DNA of 64,000 nt from Pseudophaeomoniella oleicola (lineage: Eukaryota > Ascomycota > Eurotiomycetes > Phaeomoniellales > Phaeomoniellaceae), in the NCBI GenBank assembly GCA_003868215.1, contig QWDQ01000032.1:234070-298069 (forward strand), read 5' to 3'. The notes below the pieces were generated by a model. The model was given only the letters and a program-made list of their open reading frames with translations, was not told the DNA's origin and did not search any database. Shown here one piece after another: positions 43,514 to 54,975 of this stretch (the first letter of the stretch is position 1; each line of letters opens with the position of its first letter). The translations under genes and the position numbers were made by a program.

Positions 43514-46500
43514 AGAAGAGAGATGTATGATGGGCAACGAAAAGATGTTTGACCGATGGTCTCAGGTTATGGTGGTCTTTATATGGTTATGAATGCTCCA
43601 TTCACCGATGTTGTCCATGTTGTCCATGTTGACGATGATACGAAATGAACTCACCCAATGTACGTTGATATATGCGTATAGAGAACCTTTTTGAACTTCC
43701 AGGCGGCTCGGTTTTTTGGTCCTGGAACTCTTGAGGCATCGTCATCCGCTGCTAGTTAACAATAACTTACTATATCACTGAGCTGAGAGTAACCATGATC
43801 GGCTCGAAGTTCTGTTGTATCGAGTGCCGTTTGTCGGAGTCACGGTAAAAGCAGGTAAGCCAAGCACGGACTAGAGGATCCTCCGGAAATGAATAACGAG
43901 GTTCAGCAGGAGGAGACCATACACGCATGCGCGCCTGTCAAGCACAAGGAACAAGACGTGTCCCATTTGACGTGAACCTCGCTTGTTGAAGGTGGAAATA
44001 GGAAGACGCGTACATAGTACTTGTAGATCCCAATTCAATCAAGACCGGCAAAACTTTCTAAGGTAGTTTATATCATTAGTTGAATAGTCGGAACTGAGGG
44101 AAGCAGAGGTTCCGCGTAGGTTCGTTAGAGACAAATGTCTAAGACAAATATCAACACAGCGAGATGGACCCAAGGTGCTCAGGCACCTTTGATGGTCCGT
44201 GTTTCTCAACGTCGTGGCGTGTCCTCGTCTGTGCTATGTGCTATGTGCTATGTGCTAGGTAGAGCCTGTACACTAGTCACGACGGATGCGATCCGAGACG
44301 CTGGTTGCCTGAGATACGCACTGATCTCGGAGCGTTGGTTCTAAGGCATTGACTTGGGACTTTCGTGGCTGAAGTACCTAATCAGTTGTAGAGTAATTAG
44401 ATAGGTAGATGATTGCTAGTAGTCAATAGAACTACTGTACAGGCTAGACAGTGACATTGGCAGTAACAGGTGGTCCTTGGCCCAGTACGGACCTTCTTGG
44501 TCTTTCTCATCAGTGATGGCTTCACGATGGTGGCTAACCGTATAGTACCAAGGTCACCATCTCATCTACCTTAGGTACCTTACCTATGTAGGTAGGTACG
44601 CAGGTCCATATGTTGGTACAGTGGGTTGCAATAGCTTGGCTAGCCAAAGGGAAAGACGTTTCAGCACAAGATCTACACAAGCTGCCCAATACAGCATTCG
44701 AGGACAGGGAGCTTCATCGGAGACTTCCTTGGTGAGTTCGAAAATTGGGGATCACGAACGGAGTCGATGTACCTACTAATCTCTTTCCCCGTCACATCAA
44801 TTCAGGGGTTGATCGGCCGCTGTCGCCCTACGACCCGATGACTGATGTATCACAAGTGATGGGAGAGAAGGGCTCTACCATCTCTGATTCGACGGATGCG
44901 ATATTCAATTCGTTTTCTTTAGGGGATTCCCCGACACGTGTATTAATGGAGCCATCTTGATAGAAAAGATCAGATTGTAACTGTAGGTCAACTGTAGGCC
45001 ATGATTGGAGAGTTAGCCGCATCCGTCGCGAAAATGCAAAGGTCGAGAGGTCAGAAACGGCACGACGGGGAAAGATGATTCGGTTACTTTTTGGGGGCTT
45101 GACGGTTATAGTTTAGTAAATAGAAACCCTAGTACATACAATTTAGTGGGAGTTGTAGGGAGTTGTAGGGAGTTATAGGGGCCTCTTGTACTAACACTAT
45201 CGTTGGTTTGCTCCCAACTCAGTTTACCTTCCTTTTTGGAAGGTACCATGGGTGTTTTCCTTCTTGTACTCCCATCGCCAATGTACCTAGATCTTTCTCG
45301 TATTGCTGCTCTCTTACATAGTTAGTCTGCTGCGTTATGATCCCATTACTTAAGTTGTACTGTCCAGCAGATGAGGTTCCTGAACAAGGGTTGATTGACA
45401 TTGACTTGGGAACACCATAAGTGCAGGGAATCGGGAAATCACTATCCCCTTACAGTAACATCGGGGCATTGTTAAGGTAAGTTAGCATGTGATGGATGCA
45501 CGCGCAGACCGGATCTACTACGTAGTAGAGGTTTAGTGCCTTCTGCAATGGAGTTAAGCCCCGAGCTTACAGGGGTGACTAACTGTTATAAGCTTCGCTA
45601 AGATAAAGACATTTGAACGAGCTCTGCTCGATAACCGATGCTTAATTGCCCACGACTAACTTCAGGCGTCTACACGCTCCTACACGCTCCTACACTCCTA
45701 CATACTGATACACGATCAGTAACTTAGGGCCCTTCATACGGTGCTGCGGGTGCCTTACTTCACTGTCATACTAGACCACTTCCACCACCTCCCGTTGGGT
45801 CACTAATTAAAGGGAAAGTGATATTACCACCGTCGATCTTGTTGATTCGTGACCCAGAAGAACTCCCTCCCGTTCTATCGATCCCGATAATCTGCCTCGA
45901 CGTCTCTCCTTTCCTTCTTCGTGCTGTTCACGGACTTTGCTGGTCTATCAACCTCATCATTGTCACTCATTACTCCGATTTGCGCGGGGTGTTCGCTTGC
46001 GGAACTCGAGCTCCAAGTCGAACTCATAGCAAAAATCCCTGCACAATAGTCCCTCTATCTGGACAAGGGTATGTCGGTGACACCGCTACAACTCTCGGAG
46101 AATTTACTGAAAGAGTTCAGCCAACTCCATACTTTCTCTGGCACACTCTGCGCGCATTGAACTCACCAAAGTTCTTTCGACCTTGAAGGAACTGCACAAC
46201 ACTCGGTCGAGTAGGGAACTCAATCCACACGTACTTTCCAATTTCTTCATCTGTCGACCTTCCTTCCATCTGCCGAAAATACTCATCGCCATTCCTGAGC
46301 GCCGTATAGAGCAGTCCGTCGATCGACTCTGAGCATATGCCGACCAGAATCGTCAAAGCAACACGCGCATCTATTTGACACACTCTTCGACCTTCCTGTC
46401 GCATTTGTCGGAGCACCAAGCACGAAACAGAACGCCTGTTCTGTACGTGCCACGCTCAGAGTCCTGGGAAATTTTCATTTCAAGCGGGGAATCTGTATAT

Positions 46501-46882
46501 CATTGGAATCTCTCTGGGAAAGGAGAGGTACTTCTTGCTGGGACTTTGGGCAGTTTTGCATGAATAACTCAAGCCACATCCTTGCCGATAAGAGATTGAG
46601 AAGCACGAGAACGGGGCGCATGTCAAGACAACTGGTATTCCCCACCACCTCGAGGTTCGCAAAGTGATTGTACGACATTCCCAAGCAAAGCCAAGTTTTG
46701 GGGTCTCACAACCTCGGGCTGTTGATTTGGTGGTTTGATCGGAGATACCTTGGGTAGTTATAAACAGGATTCTCCCATTGGAATCATCCTTCAGCTGTAT
46801 AAACAGTGTGGGCTGCAAATGGGATGGTCTGAAGAGGACTTTGGGCAGACATACCAGGCAACCCTAGTGTAGGGTAAAGCGA
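43514..46882. other. 3.4 kb gene desert with tandem micro-repeats
   Basis: Largest gap in the window. I see no recognisable gene; frames of up to 120 codons (for example 45818-46186 plus, 46117-46400 minus) show no domain. It holds a TGTCCATGT duplication (about 43610-43633), GTGCTAT repeats (44231-44258), a GGGAGTTGTA triplet (45148-45180) and TACACGCTCC repeats (45669-45704). Also present are TACCTTAGGTACC-type palindromes near 44569 and one exact TACTACGTAGTA at 45516-45527. The right end is the kinesin promoter and leader. Confidence 0.5.
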
Positions 46883-49861
46883 ATGCTTCTCGAGATGGCG
46901 ACTGCTTCGCCATCTGTAGGACCAGCTCTAGAGCCTCCAACGTCTCCGCTACCAGCAATACCTTCCTCAAAGCCGAGAAAGAGTTTGCCGCTACCGAAAA
47001 CTCCGTCACAGACGCCTTCCAAATTGAAGGTACCATCCTCTCACAAGCACTCCGCCTTACCTACGCCACTGTCGGCTTCTTCGTCGTCCCCCAGTATTCC
47101 TACATTGCGATCGGTCTCCTCTCTCAACAGACCTAGTGCGATCCCTGAGAAGACGCTTCGCAAGACCATCAGCATTGCTTCGTTTCCGCAACCTCCCAAT
47201 GCCGGATCGAGGCCGACGACTTCATCTTCAACGGCCTCGGCTCCTTCGCTCAAACCCCGGTCATCTGACATCGGTGGGAGCCAGACCCTGAGCGGCACCT
47301 TAAGATCAAAACGCTCGAGACTAAGTACGAGCACAGTGGGGAGTTTCCGTGGTCCTCAGACGCCGAGCCTTCTCAATTCCAGCGGTGAAGGTAAATCGAT
47401 TCCAAGTGTGAGGACGTCGGGTGGTCAATATAGTCTTCCATCTCCACCGCAGAGTAGAAGTTCTTCAGCACAAGGCTCTTACTCCACCAGTGCCACGACA
47501 TTTGACGACACAGAAGATGTCTCCCAAAAAGGTGGTGCCGAGGCGGATTCAAAAGGAACGGACAGCCGTCAGGGACGCAATAAGAATAGTAAAGGGAATG
47601 TGCTTGTAAGCGTCAGAGTACGGCCTGATGCTGCCGGCAATGACATGTCCAAGGCCGACGGCGAGTGGATGGTCGACGGCCGACGTTCCCTAGTCGCCTA
47701 TCGGGGAAGGGAGGGGGGTGACTATTATTATGGTAAGTCTGCTATGTCTGAAGTCGGTCCTGAAAGCTTATACCTTCTAGATAATGTATTTGCGACGCAT
47801 GACAATAACGCCAAAGTATATGATGCATCGGCGAAACGCTTGGTCAGACGGGTTATGGAAGGATATCATGGCACTGTCTTCGCATATGGCATGACGGGTA
47901 CGGGGAAAACGTTCTCGATGCAGGGTACCGCGACGAATCCCGGCGTGATACCACTTGCCATCACGGATATCTTCTCATACATTCGTGAGACTCCCCACCG
48001 AGAGTTCCTCCTCCGGGTCAGTTACCTTGAGATCTACAACGAGAAAATTCAAGACCTGCTTGCAGCACCAACAACAGGAAATGGAGGTCCAGGAGCTCAG
48101 CAAGAAGAAATAAAGCTTCGTGAAGATCCCAAACGAGGTGTATATGCCACACCCTTGAAGGAGGAGATTGTCCAGAGCCCAACACAGCTGTTGCGTGTCA
48201 TTGCACGAGGCGACCATAACAGGAGGACAGGCAGCACGCAATACAACGCGCGCAGTTCCCGCAGTCATGCCGTGGTGCAGATCGTTGTCGAAAGCAGAGA
48301 ACGGGTTGCAACCAACGGCACCGGACGGGAGAACAAACATTCTGCGATGTTGCCAGGCGGCGTGCGGGTCTCCACACTCAGTTTAATTGATTTGGCTGGA
48401 TCCGAAAGGGCTGCCGAAGACAAGGAACGTCGCACTGAAGGCGCTCATATCAACAAGAGCTTGCTCACACTGGGAACTGTAATTGCTAGGCTTTCTACCG
48501 ATAAGGACAAGGCAAAGGATGGCAAACATCTTCCGTATCGAGACAGCAAGTTGACTCGTCTGCTCCAACCGGCACTATCTGGCAACTCTCTCGTCAGCAT
48601 TCTATGTACTATTCAGATTGGTGCGCAAGGTAGTGCCGCATCTGCGTACAGTCACACCGGAGAGACTCTTAACACTCTCAAGTTCGCTGCCCGTGCAAAG
48701 AACAATATTGTGAGCCATGCAAAGAAGGCGGAAGAGGCTGTCGGCTCCGGCGCTACAAGTGGCCTTCTCGAACGGTACAGATCCGAAATACAGTCGCTAC
48801 GCTCTCAACTCGACACTCAACAGAAGGCCGCCACAGAAAAAGAAGAAAGGCAAGTCGAAAAGGAAGCAGAGCAGCGTCATGAAGAACAAATGCTCGAGAT
48901 GCAGTTGGCTCGAACGGCGCTAAAGGAACGCATTGAACATTTGAACAGGTTGATCCTTTGCTCGAAATCCACAGGTGTCAATACTACCAGCGGTACCGTG
49001 TCAGCTCTTGGTATGCATGCTCGCTTCTCTGGGGGTACGAACGGAGACATTGGCTCTCGATCTGCCAGATCCTCCGCTAGTCAATCGACTCTCGGTGCGA
49101 ACAATCGAACAGCTTCGATGACATCCTTGGCTAATGGAAGTTCTCCACAACTTAACCTGCCGGTCGCGGGCGAAGAGGAGGACGATGAGACTGGAGAATA
49201 CGGTGATGGCTACGCAAGTCTCCAAGCTCAGAACAAGGCTCTCCAATCGGATCTGCAAGACAAGAACCGATACATAGCTACCTTGGAGAAACGCCTTCTT
49301 CAAGCCCGACGGTCAAGCCATTCAAGGGTGTCAGCGGGATTCTCGCACAAAGGCAACATTGCAACGGGCGAGGATGCCGAGATGTCCAACTTGCTTCAGG
49401 ACAAGGACGCCATGATACTTGATCTTCGAGGTCGTCTGGAGGACAAGGAACGAATGTTGACAGCACTACGATCCGCGGCACGTAAGCGTGATGTCGCCGA
49501 GCTCCCACCCGAAGATCACAGCAGGAGGCTTCCTGGTCACCAAAGCAATGACAGCAACAGCAGTTCGCAGCTCAGCAATGTTTCACCTACCGTCAAAGGT
49601 CCTATGGATATTCTGTCACCGGAGAAGCAACTCCATCGGCCCAAACGCAGCGTGGACGAGGTCTCCAAGATCCTGGACGAGATGATCCAGGACAAAGTCG
49701 AAAGTGGCCATCTTATCAAGGGTCGATCAGGCTCGGTCAGATTGGTGAATGAACCTCGACGAGTTTCTGCTGCTGGTGCAAGTCAAATCGTGCCCAGCAT
49801 GGGTGCGATGGCTTCGACTCTGCGAGATTCAGTCGCTGACCCAACTAGCCCAGCGTCGTAA
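46883..49861 (+). CDS. kipA: Kinesin motor protein, Kip2/KipA-like (kinesin-7 group)
   Basis: Single-exon kinesin of 992 aa; a second ATG four codons on (46895) is an alternative start. A basic, Ser/Pro-rich N-terminal extension of about 238 residues precedes the motor, as in Kip2/KipA/Tea2 proteins that bind microtubule plus ends. The motor spans about residues 238-610, with VSVRVRPD, a P-loop GMTGTGKTFSMQG near 335-345, NARSSRSHAVVQI (switch I), LIDLAGSERA (switch II) and TLKFAARAKNN. Charged coiled coils follow at about 620-690 and 775-875. A Ser-rich linker with polar repeats lies between them, and a conserved-looking SVDEVSKILDEMIQDKVESG helix lies near the end. KipA-type motors carry plus-end factors and help polarise hyphal growth. 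Confidence 0.88.
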   Translation: MLLEMATASPSVGPALEPPTSPLPAIPSSKPRKSLPLPKTPSQTPSKLKVPSSHKHSALPTPLSASSSSPSIPTLRSVSSLNRPSAIPEKTLRKTISIASFPQPPNAGSRPTTSSSTASAPSLKPRSSDIGGSQTLSGTLRSKRSRLSTSTVGSFRGPQTPSLLNSSGEGKSIPSVRTSGGQYSLPSPPQSRSSSAQGSYSTSATTFDDTEDVSQKGGAEADSKGTDSRQGRNKNSKGNVLVSVRVRPDAAGNDMSKADGEWMVDGRRSLVAYRGREGGDYYYGKSAMSEVGPESLYLLDNVFATHDNNAKVYDASAKRLVRRVMEGYHGTVFAYGMTGTGKTFSMQGTATNPGVIPLAITDIFSYIRETPHREFLLRVSYLEIYNEKIQDLLAAPTTGNGGPGAQQEEIKLREDPKRGVYATPLKEEIVQSPTQLLRVIARGDHNRRTGSTQYNARSSRSHAVVQIVVESRERVATNGTGRENKHSAMLPGGVRVSTLSLIDLAGSERAAEDKERRTEGAHINKSLLTLGTVIARLSTDKDKAKDGKHLPYRDSKLTRLLQPALSGNSLVSILCTIQIGAQGSAASAYSHTGETLNTLKFAARAKNNIVSHAKKAEEAVGSGATSGLLERYRSEIQSLRSQLDTQQKAATEKEERQVEKEAEQRHEEQMLEMQLARTALKERIEHLNRLILCSKSTGVNTTSGTVSALGMHARFSGGTNGDIGSRSARSSASQSTLGANNRTASMTSLANGSSPQLNLPVAGEEEDDETGEYGDGYASLQAQNKALQSDLQDKNRYIATLEKRLLQARRSSHSRVSAGFSHKGNIATGEDAEMSNLLQDKDAMILDLRGRLEDKERMLTALRSAARKRDVAELPPEDHSRRLPGHQSNDSNSSSQLSNVSPTVKGPMDILSPEKQLHRPKRSVDEVSKILDEMIQDKVESGHLIKGRSGSVRLVNEPRRVSAAGASQIVPSMGAMASTLRDSVADPTSPAS

Positions 49862-52132
49862 GCTCTGGTGCCATTCCTTTATCCTCCCCAATTCTACACC
49901 ACTCGGTTTTACTTATAGGTGGTGAACTCTTTGGTTTGGACGACCGGGGGTTTTTGTTTATTTTGCATTCAACTGATTCTTTTATCACGCCCACGGGCAC
50001 TATATACCCCCTTTTGCTTTGTTGAAAGAATGAGGTTTTGTCGATGTTTCTATTCCCGACCGATTGTGAATGTATGACAGGCAGCAACAGATATTTGACT
50101 GCAGCATCAAGGCATTACCGTGTTCATGTTGTCATGCGATCAGCCGCTGAGAAAAGGGAATTTGTTTATGATCTCAGGTCGTCCGCCCATGTATATACAT
50201 ACGCCGTCGTCCATTTCCCATATGGGTGGGCAGCCTCACGTGTGGTGTGTTACGCCTCTGTATGTATTGGATTGTTGATATCGCATAATGTATTATTATC
50301 ATTATTATTACTATCTCTGCCTGGTCTTTGGTATCGACTGAAAGTGCCATTCATTCTTCCGTATTGCAAAGTATTGTTATTCCTCTTGCTGATTGACCGG
50401 GATGGTTTGGTTGAAGTGAGAGGGTGGTCATCCTCCTCTGGTTCCGGGTAACTACCGTTGTCTTTGCACCAATCGTTGGTGGTCTAGATTCTGTCGCATC
50501 GATGCGACCTCAAGTGTTTCAGATTTCTCATCCGAAGCTTAGCACAAGAGTCTGACGTGGCGTACTCGGCTAAGTTTGTAACAGGGTATACTACGTACAG
50601 GATGATACCTACGTTACCAGGGTAGATACAAGTGACCGTATCTCAACAATTTGTCCCAGTACCTACCTACCTAGGTACATGATTAGATGAGTGAGATGTA
50701 GTGAAACCTGCATTGGACTGAAGGATATGAGGAGTAGTGTGATGAACTGGTTTATGGTATAAGTTAGCATCCTCTTTACTTTAGGGTTGCTGTATGAAGC
50801 GGGGGGGATAGTAATGAATTGTAGGTAAACGTTACTTAAGTCATAGGTCCTTTAGGTATTATCTGGTATCTAGTAACTTAACGCTGAATCTTCTTTGGCC
50901 TTTTCTGTTTCGGTCAGGTCGACGGACTTATTCAACCAATCTATGTCTTCATTGGGCTTACTGGCCACTTTATTCCTTGCCCACGCCCTCAAATCCCGAC
51001 ACGAAAAGTGACACCAACACTCTGAGACGACCAATGGCGGTTGAAACACTCGGTTGATCCCTGCGGTGATCATGCCTTAGCTTCTTTCATGAACGGAAAG
51101 TCGAGTTTTTCTGTGAGACGACGAGAGGAGAGGAAGAGAGAAAGAGAGGAGCCTCGGTGGTCGATGCATCTAGTCTCCCCGCCCTCAACCCTTGCGCTGG
51201 CCATTGACAGATCGTTTCTTGCTTGCCACCGTCCGTCGCCTCGTCGCTCCCTTCTGCGTGGGTTCGTTCCCGTCGTCGAGGCGTATTCTATTCCCGCCTG
51301 TGCGTGTCGAGGTGTGTTACGAGAGCCGACTTTCTCCTAAGCGATCCTGCTCGCCTGTTTTACGATAGGAAGAGTGAGCAATAGCAACAGGACTAACGTG
51401 TAGGTACTGTTTCTGATGTACTAACATGCATACAATACGCACTGTCCGTGGTTCTACAACTAAACCTCGGAACGAGTGAATCCCTGTGTACCCAATGGGA
51501 GCCGCACATCGCACCATCTACCCGGACTTTTCTAGTAGGAAGAAGACGTTTGAAACAGTTTCCTGCTCACCTGCATCCTTTTTTTTCTTCCCTTTTTCTC
51601 TTCGTTCTTCCTGCATATCATATCCTCGCCTGCAGTACTGTACTCGACGTGATTGTGCTTTGTTTGTTTTTTTTCGATTCTATTCCTGACGCCTGGTGCA
51701 CCTTTCCACTTTTCACTTCACATCAGATCAGGACGTTGACGCCCATTAACCCACCAATTGTATTCTTTTCGCCTTGTCGTCACAGTATCTGGAAATTCAG
51801 CAAAAGTTTGAATTTAAAGGTTTTGGACACCTAGCATTTTTACTGTATCATCCTGGGCGATTACCGACATATCTACGAATTCATGCCTTCATGATCAGTC
51901 TTCCACTGACGTGCCACATCTGTATGCTCTCTCCCGTCATCTCTGTACAACACGACCCCCCATTGGAATCGGATTCCCTACGCCACCCATAATTCATCTC
52001 CCCAAGGCCCACGACGACCTTCTTTCCAGGCGTACAGGGCATCCACCGTCCGGCGGGATCTCTCAACAGTGTTCCTTATATTGCGATTGGGCAAAGCAAA
52101 GCCAGTCGACCCCACTCAGCGACGACGTCAAG
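49862..52132. other. Intergenic region, 2.3 kb, no gene recognised
   Basis: Kinesin 3' flank and long upstream region of the next gene. It contains a CAGTACCTACCTACCTAGGTAC palindromic phrase near 50657 and long T/C-rich stretches near 51580-51690, typical of a fungal 5' leader. Frames near 51041-51340 and 51448-51834 show no domain. An untranslated first exon of the downstream gene is possible. Confidence 0.45.
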
Positions 52133-53995
52133 ATGATCTCTACACCGCGACATAATCCTTTGAGTCTCTCGATAAGAGTAGACAATCACTCACAACCATC
52201 CGGCTTACGAAGCCGAACAGTCTCCCCTCTACCATCGGCAAGACGAACGCTGCTTGCAGATACTCCGGTCTCGTCACCAGCCGTTATCACACCTTCCCTC
52301 CAAAGGTATTCCAGAAAATCTTCAGTCAGGGCCAGTCAACGATTGCGACAGGTGGCACTTTGGTTTCTAGGTACTTTGATCATCTTGTATGGGGCTATCA
52401 AGGTTCTGTCCTCTGGAAGGTCGCCAGCAGCTGTGAACTACCAGTCGACAGATGGGAAAGCATATGAGATCGTTGGTGAAGACAGCCTTCCTGACTACGC
52501 AACAGCTCTAGTTGTGACCGATCAGCGAGGACGACAAAAATGGACTGTATCGATACCGTCCGATAGCGGCTTTCCCTTGAAACCATCCGAATATCACCAG
52601 ATTTGCTCGCAGTCTCGTGAAGTATCGCAGCATGTTGAGGATCTCAAAATGGGAAATACAGAACATAAGCACGCAGCACATCATGGGTATTACCATCACG
52701 ATCCCTTTTACATGGATATCGGTGACGCACAGACCCATGGACTTCTTCCTGGAGGCCCAGCAACGAGCAAGAAGCATGATATCTGGGCGGAAATGGTTGG
52801 GTCGGACGCAGCTATCGAGGCAATTGCCCCAGGAGAGACAGACAAAGTCTGCGAGACATCTCTCACGTATGTGATGGAGTCGGAAGATGCTGGTTTGGGT
52901 GCCACTCTTGTTGGCCTTTGGTTATCGTATGGTCTTGCCCAGAAAGAGGATCGTGCATTCTTTATCGACGATACGAATTGGGCTTATGGATCTTACGAGA
53001 CTTACTTCAAGCCTGCACCCAAACCTTCCTGCCTACCACCACCGAAAGTGCAGATTACACCTTGCCCTCACCAAGCTCGCCACCTTCTAGTCTCGGCTGC
53101 CACTACACCCTTCACCTTTGGCGGCGCATTCACCGACTACTTTGAGGACGCTCGAAAGATGCGAGTGTACCGCCAAGAGCCAATATTCTCCATGATACGC
53201 CAGGGTTACGAAGCCCTGTTCGATCTAGCCTCAGCTGATGGCGAGTATGTGTCATCCCGCATTGACGAATTGAATACCACAGTGCATGGTGCTGGTGGTA
53301 TACAAGTGGGTATTCATGTTCGACATGGCGACCGTCATCCACTTGAATTTCAATACCAAAAGTCCTACCTCCCTCTCACTAAATACATCAACGCAGCACG
53401 AATGGCTCTCTATGCCACGTTCACGGATGCCTCGACCGGGATTGAGAATTTCCACGGCGAGATGTCATCAAAATTGCTCCTCGCAACCGACGACCCTGAT
53501 GTGTATTTTGACAGCGAGATGTCACAGGCGTCTCGAGCTCAGGAACGCATCAGTCTCGCCTCGAAATCGTCTGCCAGCAAAACCGAGACTATATCGGGTG
53601 TCGATAATCGAGTAGGTTGGGAGGGTGGTTTCTTCCGCGATGTGTTTTGGTCCCTCGGTCTGCCATCACACGCCGCCAGGAAGATTCCTGAAGACTCTCC
53701 ACCACCGTCCTTTCACGCCTCCTCTCTTCCCTCCCCCCGGGCCGAGGCAGGGGCTGTTGATAAGCACGAACACGCTATTCATCCTTCGTCCGAAGCGTTA
53801 CATCTCCGTGAGTTGGTCGGGAGAGCATATTTGATTGACCTTGCAATTCTTGGACAAAGTGATGCCGTCGTCTGCGGTGTAAGCAGTATTGCCTGCCGCA
53901 TTCTTGCTGTCATGATGGGATGGGAAGATGCGATTGAACGTGGCATGTGGAGGAATGTCGATGGCGATTTCGAATGGTGGGGTATGGACTGGTAG
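52133..53995 (+). CDS. FUT8-like (GT23-type) fucosyltransferase family protein, type II membrane
   Basis: Single-exon protein of 620 aa. I chose the ATG at 52133 (MISTPRHNPL) because the open frame upstream has no fitting features. A signal anchor (VALWFLGTLIILYGAI) lies near residues 83-98. The luminal part follows the alpha-1,6-fucosyltransferase order: GLGATLVGLWLSYGLA then WAYGSYETYFKP, the donor-binding VGIHVRHGDRHP near residue 385, LLLATDDPDVY, and LVGRAYLIDLAILGQSDAVVC followed by SSIACRILAVMM. The second Arg of the usual HVRR is His here. A Ser-rich insert separates the last two motifs. GT23 enzymes add core fucose to N-glycans or act on chitin oligosaccharides (NodZ). The substrate here is unknown. 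Family call from motif order. Confidence 0.7.
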   Translation: MISTPRHNPLSLSIRVDNHSQPSGLRSRTVSPLPSARRTLLADTPVSSPAVITPSLQRYSRKSSVRASQRLRQVALWFLGTLIILYGAIKVLSSGRSPAAVNYQSTDGKAYEIVGEDSLPDYATALVVTDQRGRQKWTVSIPSDSGFPLKPSEYHQICSQSREVSQHVEDLKMGNTEHKHAAHHGYYHHDPFYMDIGDAQTHGLLPGGPATSKKHDIWAEMVGSDAAIEAIAPGETDKVCETSLTYVMESEDAGLGATLVGLWLSYGLAQKEDRAFFIDDTNWAYGSYETYFKPAPKPSCLPPPKVQITPCPHQARHLLVSAATTPFTFGGAFTDYFEDARKMRVYRQEPIFSMIRQGYEALFDLASADGEYVSSRIDELNTTVHGAGGIQVGIHVRHGDRHPLEFQYQKSYLPLTKYINAARMALYATFTDASTGIENFHGEMSSKLLLATDDPDVYFDSEMSQASRAQERISLASKSSASKTETISGVDNRVGWEGGFFRDVFWSLGLPSHAARKIPEDSPPPSFHASSLPSPRAEAGAVDKHEHAIHPSSEALHLRELVGRAYLIDLAILGQSDAVVCGVSSIACRILAVMMGWEDAIERGMWRNVDGDFEWWGMDW

Positions 53996-54975
53996 TCTCA
54001 GTCTGCCTCGAATTCGCTTTCTCCTGGACGATGGGATTTCATTGATGCATCATGACGCTCGTTGAATACTGAGTTTCTCCAATCTTTTTTTTTTTTTTTA
54101 CAGTGCATAGCAGGCAACGGTACATGGCGCCAGGTGTTTAGGGGTCCTTGCTTCAATACCGGAACCCGGATAGATGGATTTGGTTCACATATGTTGGATA
54201 TAAATAGGGCAAACTAGAATGCTCTAAGATGACCTACGCGGTGAACAAGTACTACCGAGAAGAATCAATAGATACAAATCTACATCACTTCCCTTTTTCG
54301 ATGCGAGCAAGCCCCATCAATTTCATAACAAGTATAAGTGAGGGAGTGCACAGGAGAACATAGAGATGCATCACAGCTTGCATCAGACAACTCGAATATT
54401 TCATCAACTTATGTTGACGTCGCAGCCCCTCTCCCTCTCTTCCCCCCCAAATCAATATATATTTTTATATTCGTCCTTTTACTTATCTAATCTAATCGCT
54501 CTTTCCCCACATCATCATCATTTCACTTCTCCCATCACCAGAATTTTTTTTTAATACAGCAATAACTTATGCTGCTATCGCGAAGGGAAGTCTAGCTAAG
54601 CTTTCATAGAGTTCTTTTCATTCATCTCGACGTGTTGAGCTGTTGGTGCTGGTGAATCAAGAGCCAAAAAAGAAAACCTCCAGGAGTCAAGTTTTTTTTT
54701 TTATCTTGAGAAGGAGGGGAATATAAATCTCTAACTTGTTGGGTATTCGGTGAAGGAAGTTGTCTCTGCTTGGAAGGGTCGTTGTGTTTTGTGTTATTTA
54801 TACGTCGGAAACTTGCTGGGTTGTGTTTCTCAGGGCATTGGGTCAGTCAGGTGTTGCAGAGTTACTGAGCGGGGGACCGAGAAGACCGAGAAATATACGA
54901 CGTTGAAGGTCTAAAGACCAAGAGGATAATACAAGAATTCTGGGAAGACAGAGACGCAGACCGTTTTCCTCAGCA
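53996..54975. other. Intergenic region upstream of ADE8
   Basis: No gene recognised. Contains a T run near 54086-54100, another near 54545-54552 and a third near 54692-54701, plus pyrimidine-rich DNA near 54420-54450. Likely 3' flank and the ADE8 promoter. Confidence 0.45.

Noticed and set aside
46117-46400. Minus-strand frame of about 95 codons (IEFPTRPSVVQFLQGRK)
   Set aside because: Looks mildly protein-like but has no family, no second exon, and lies in the presumed kinesin leader. Not strong enough to call a gene.
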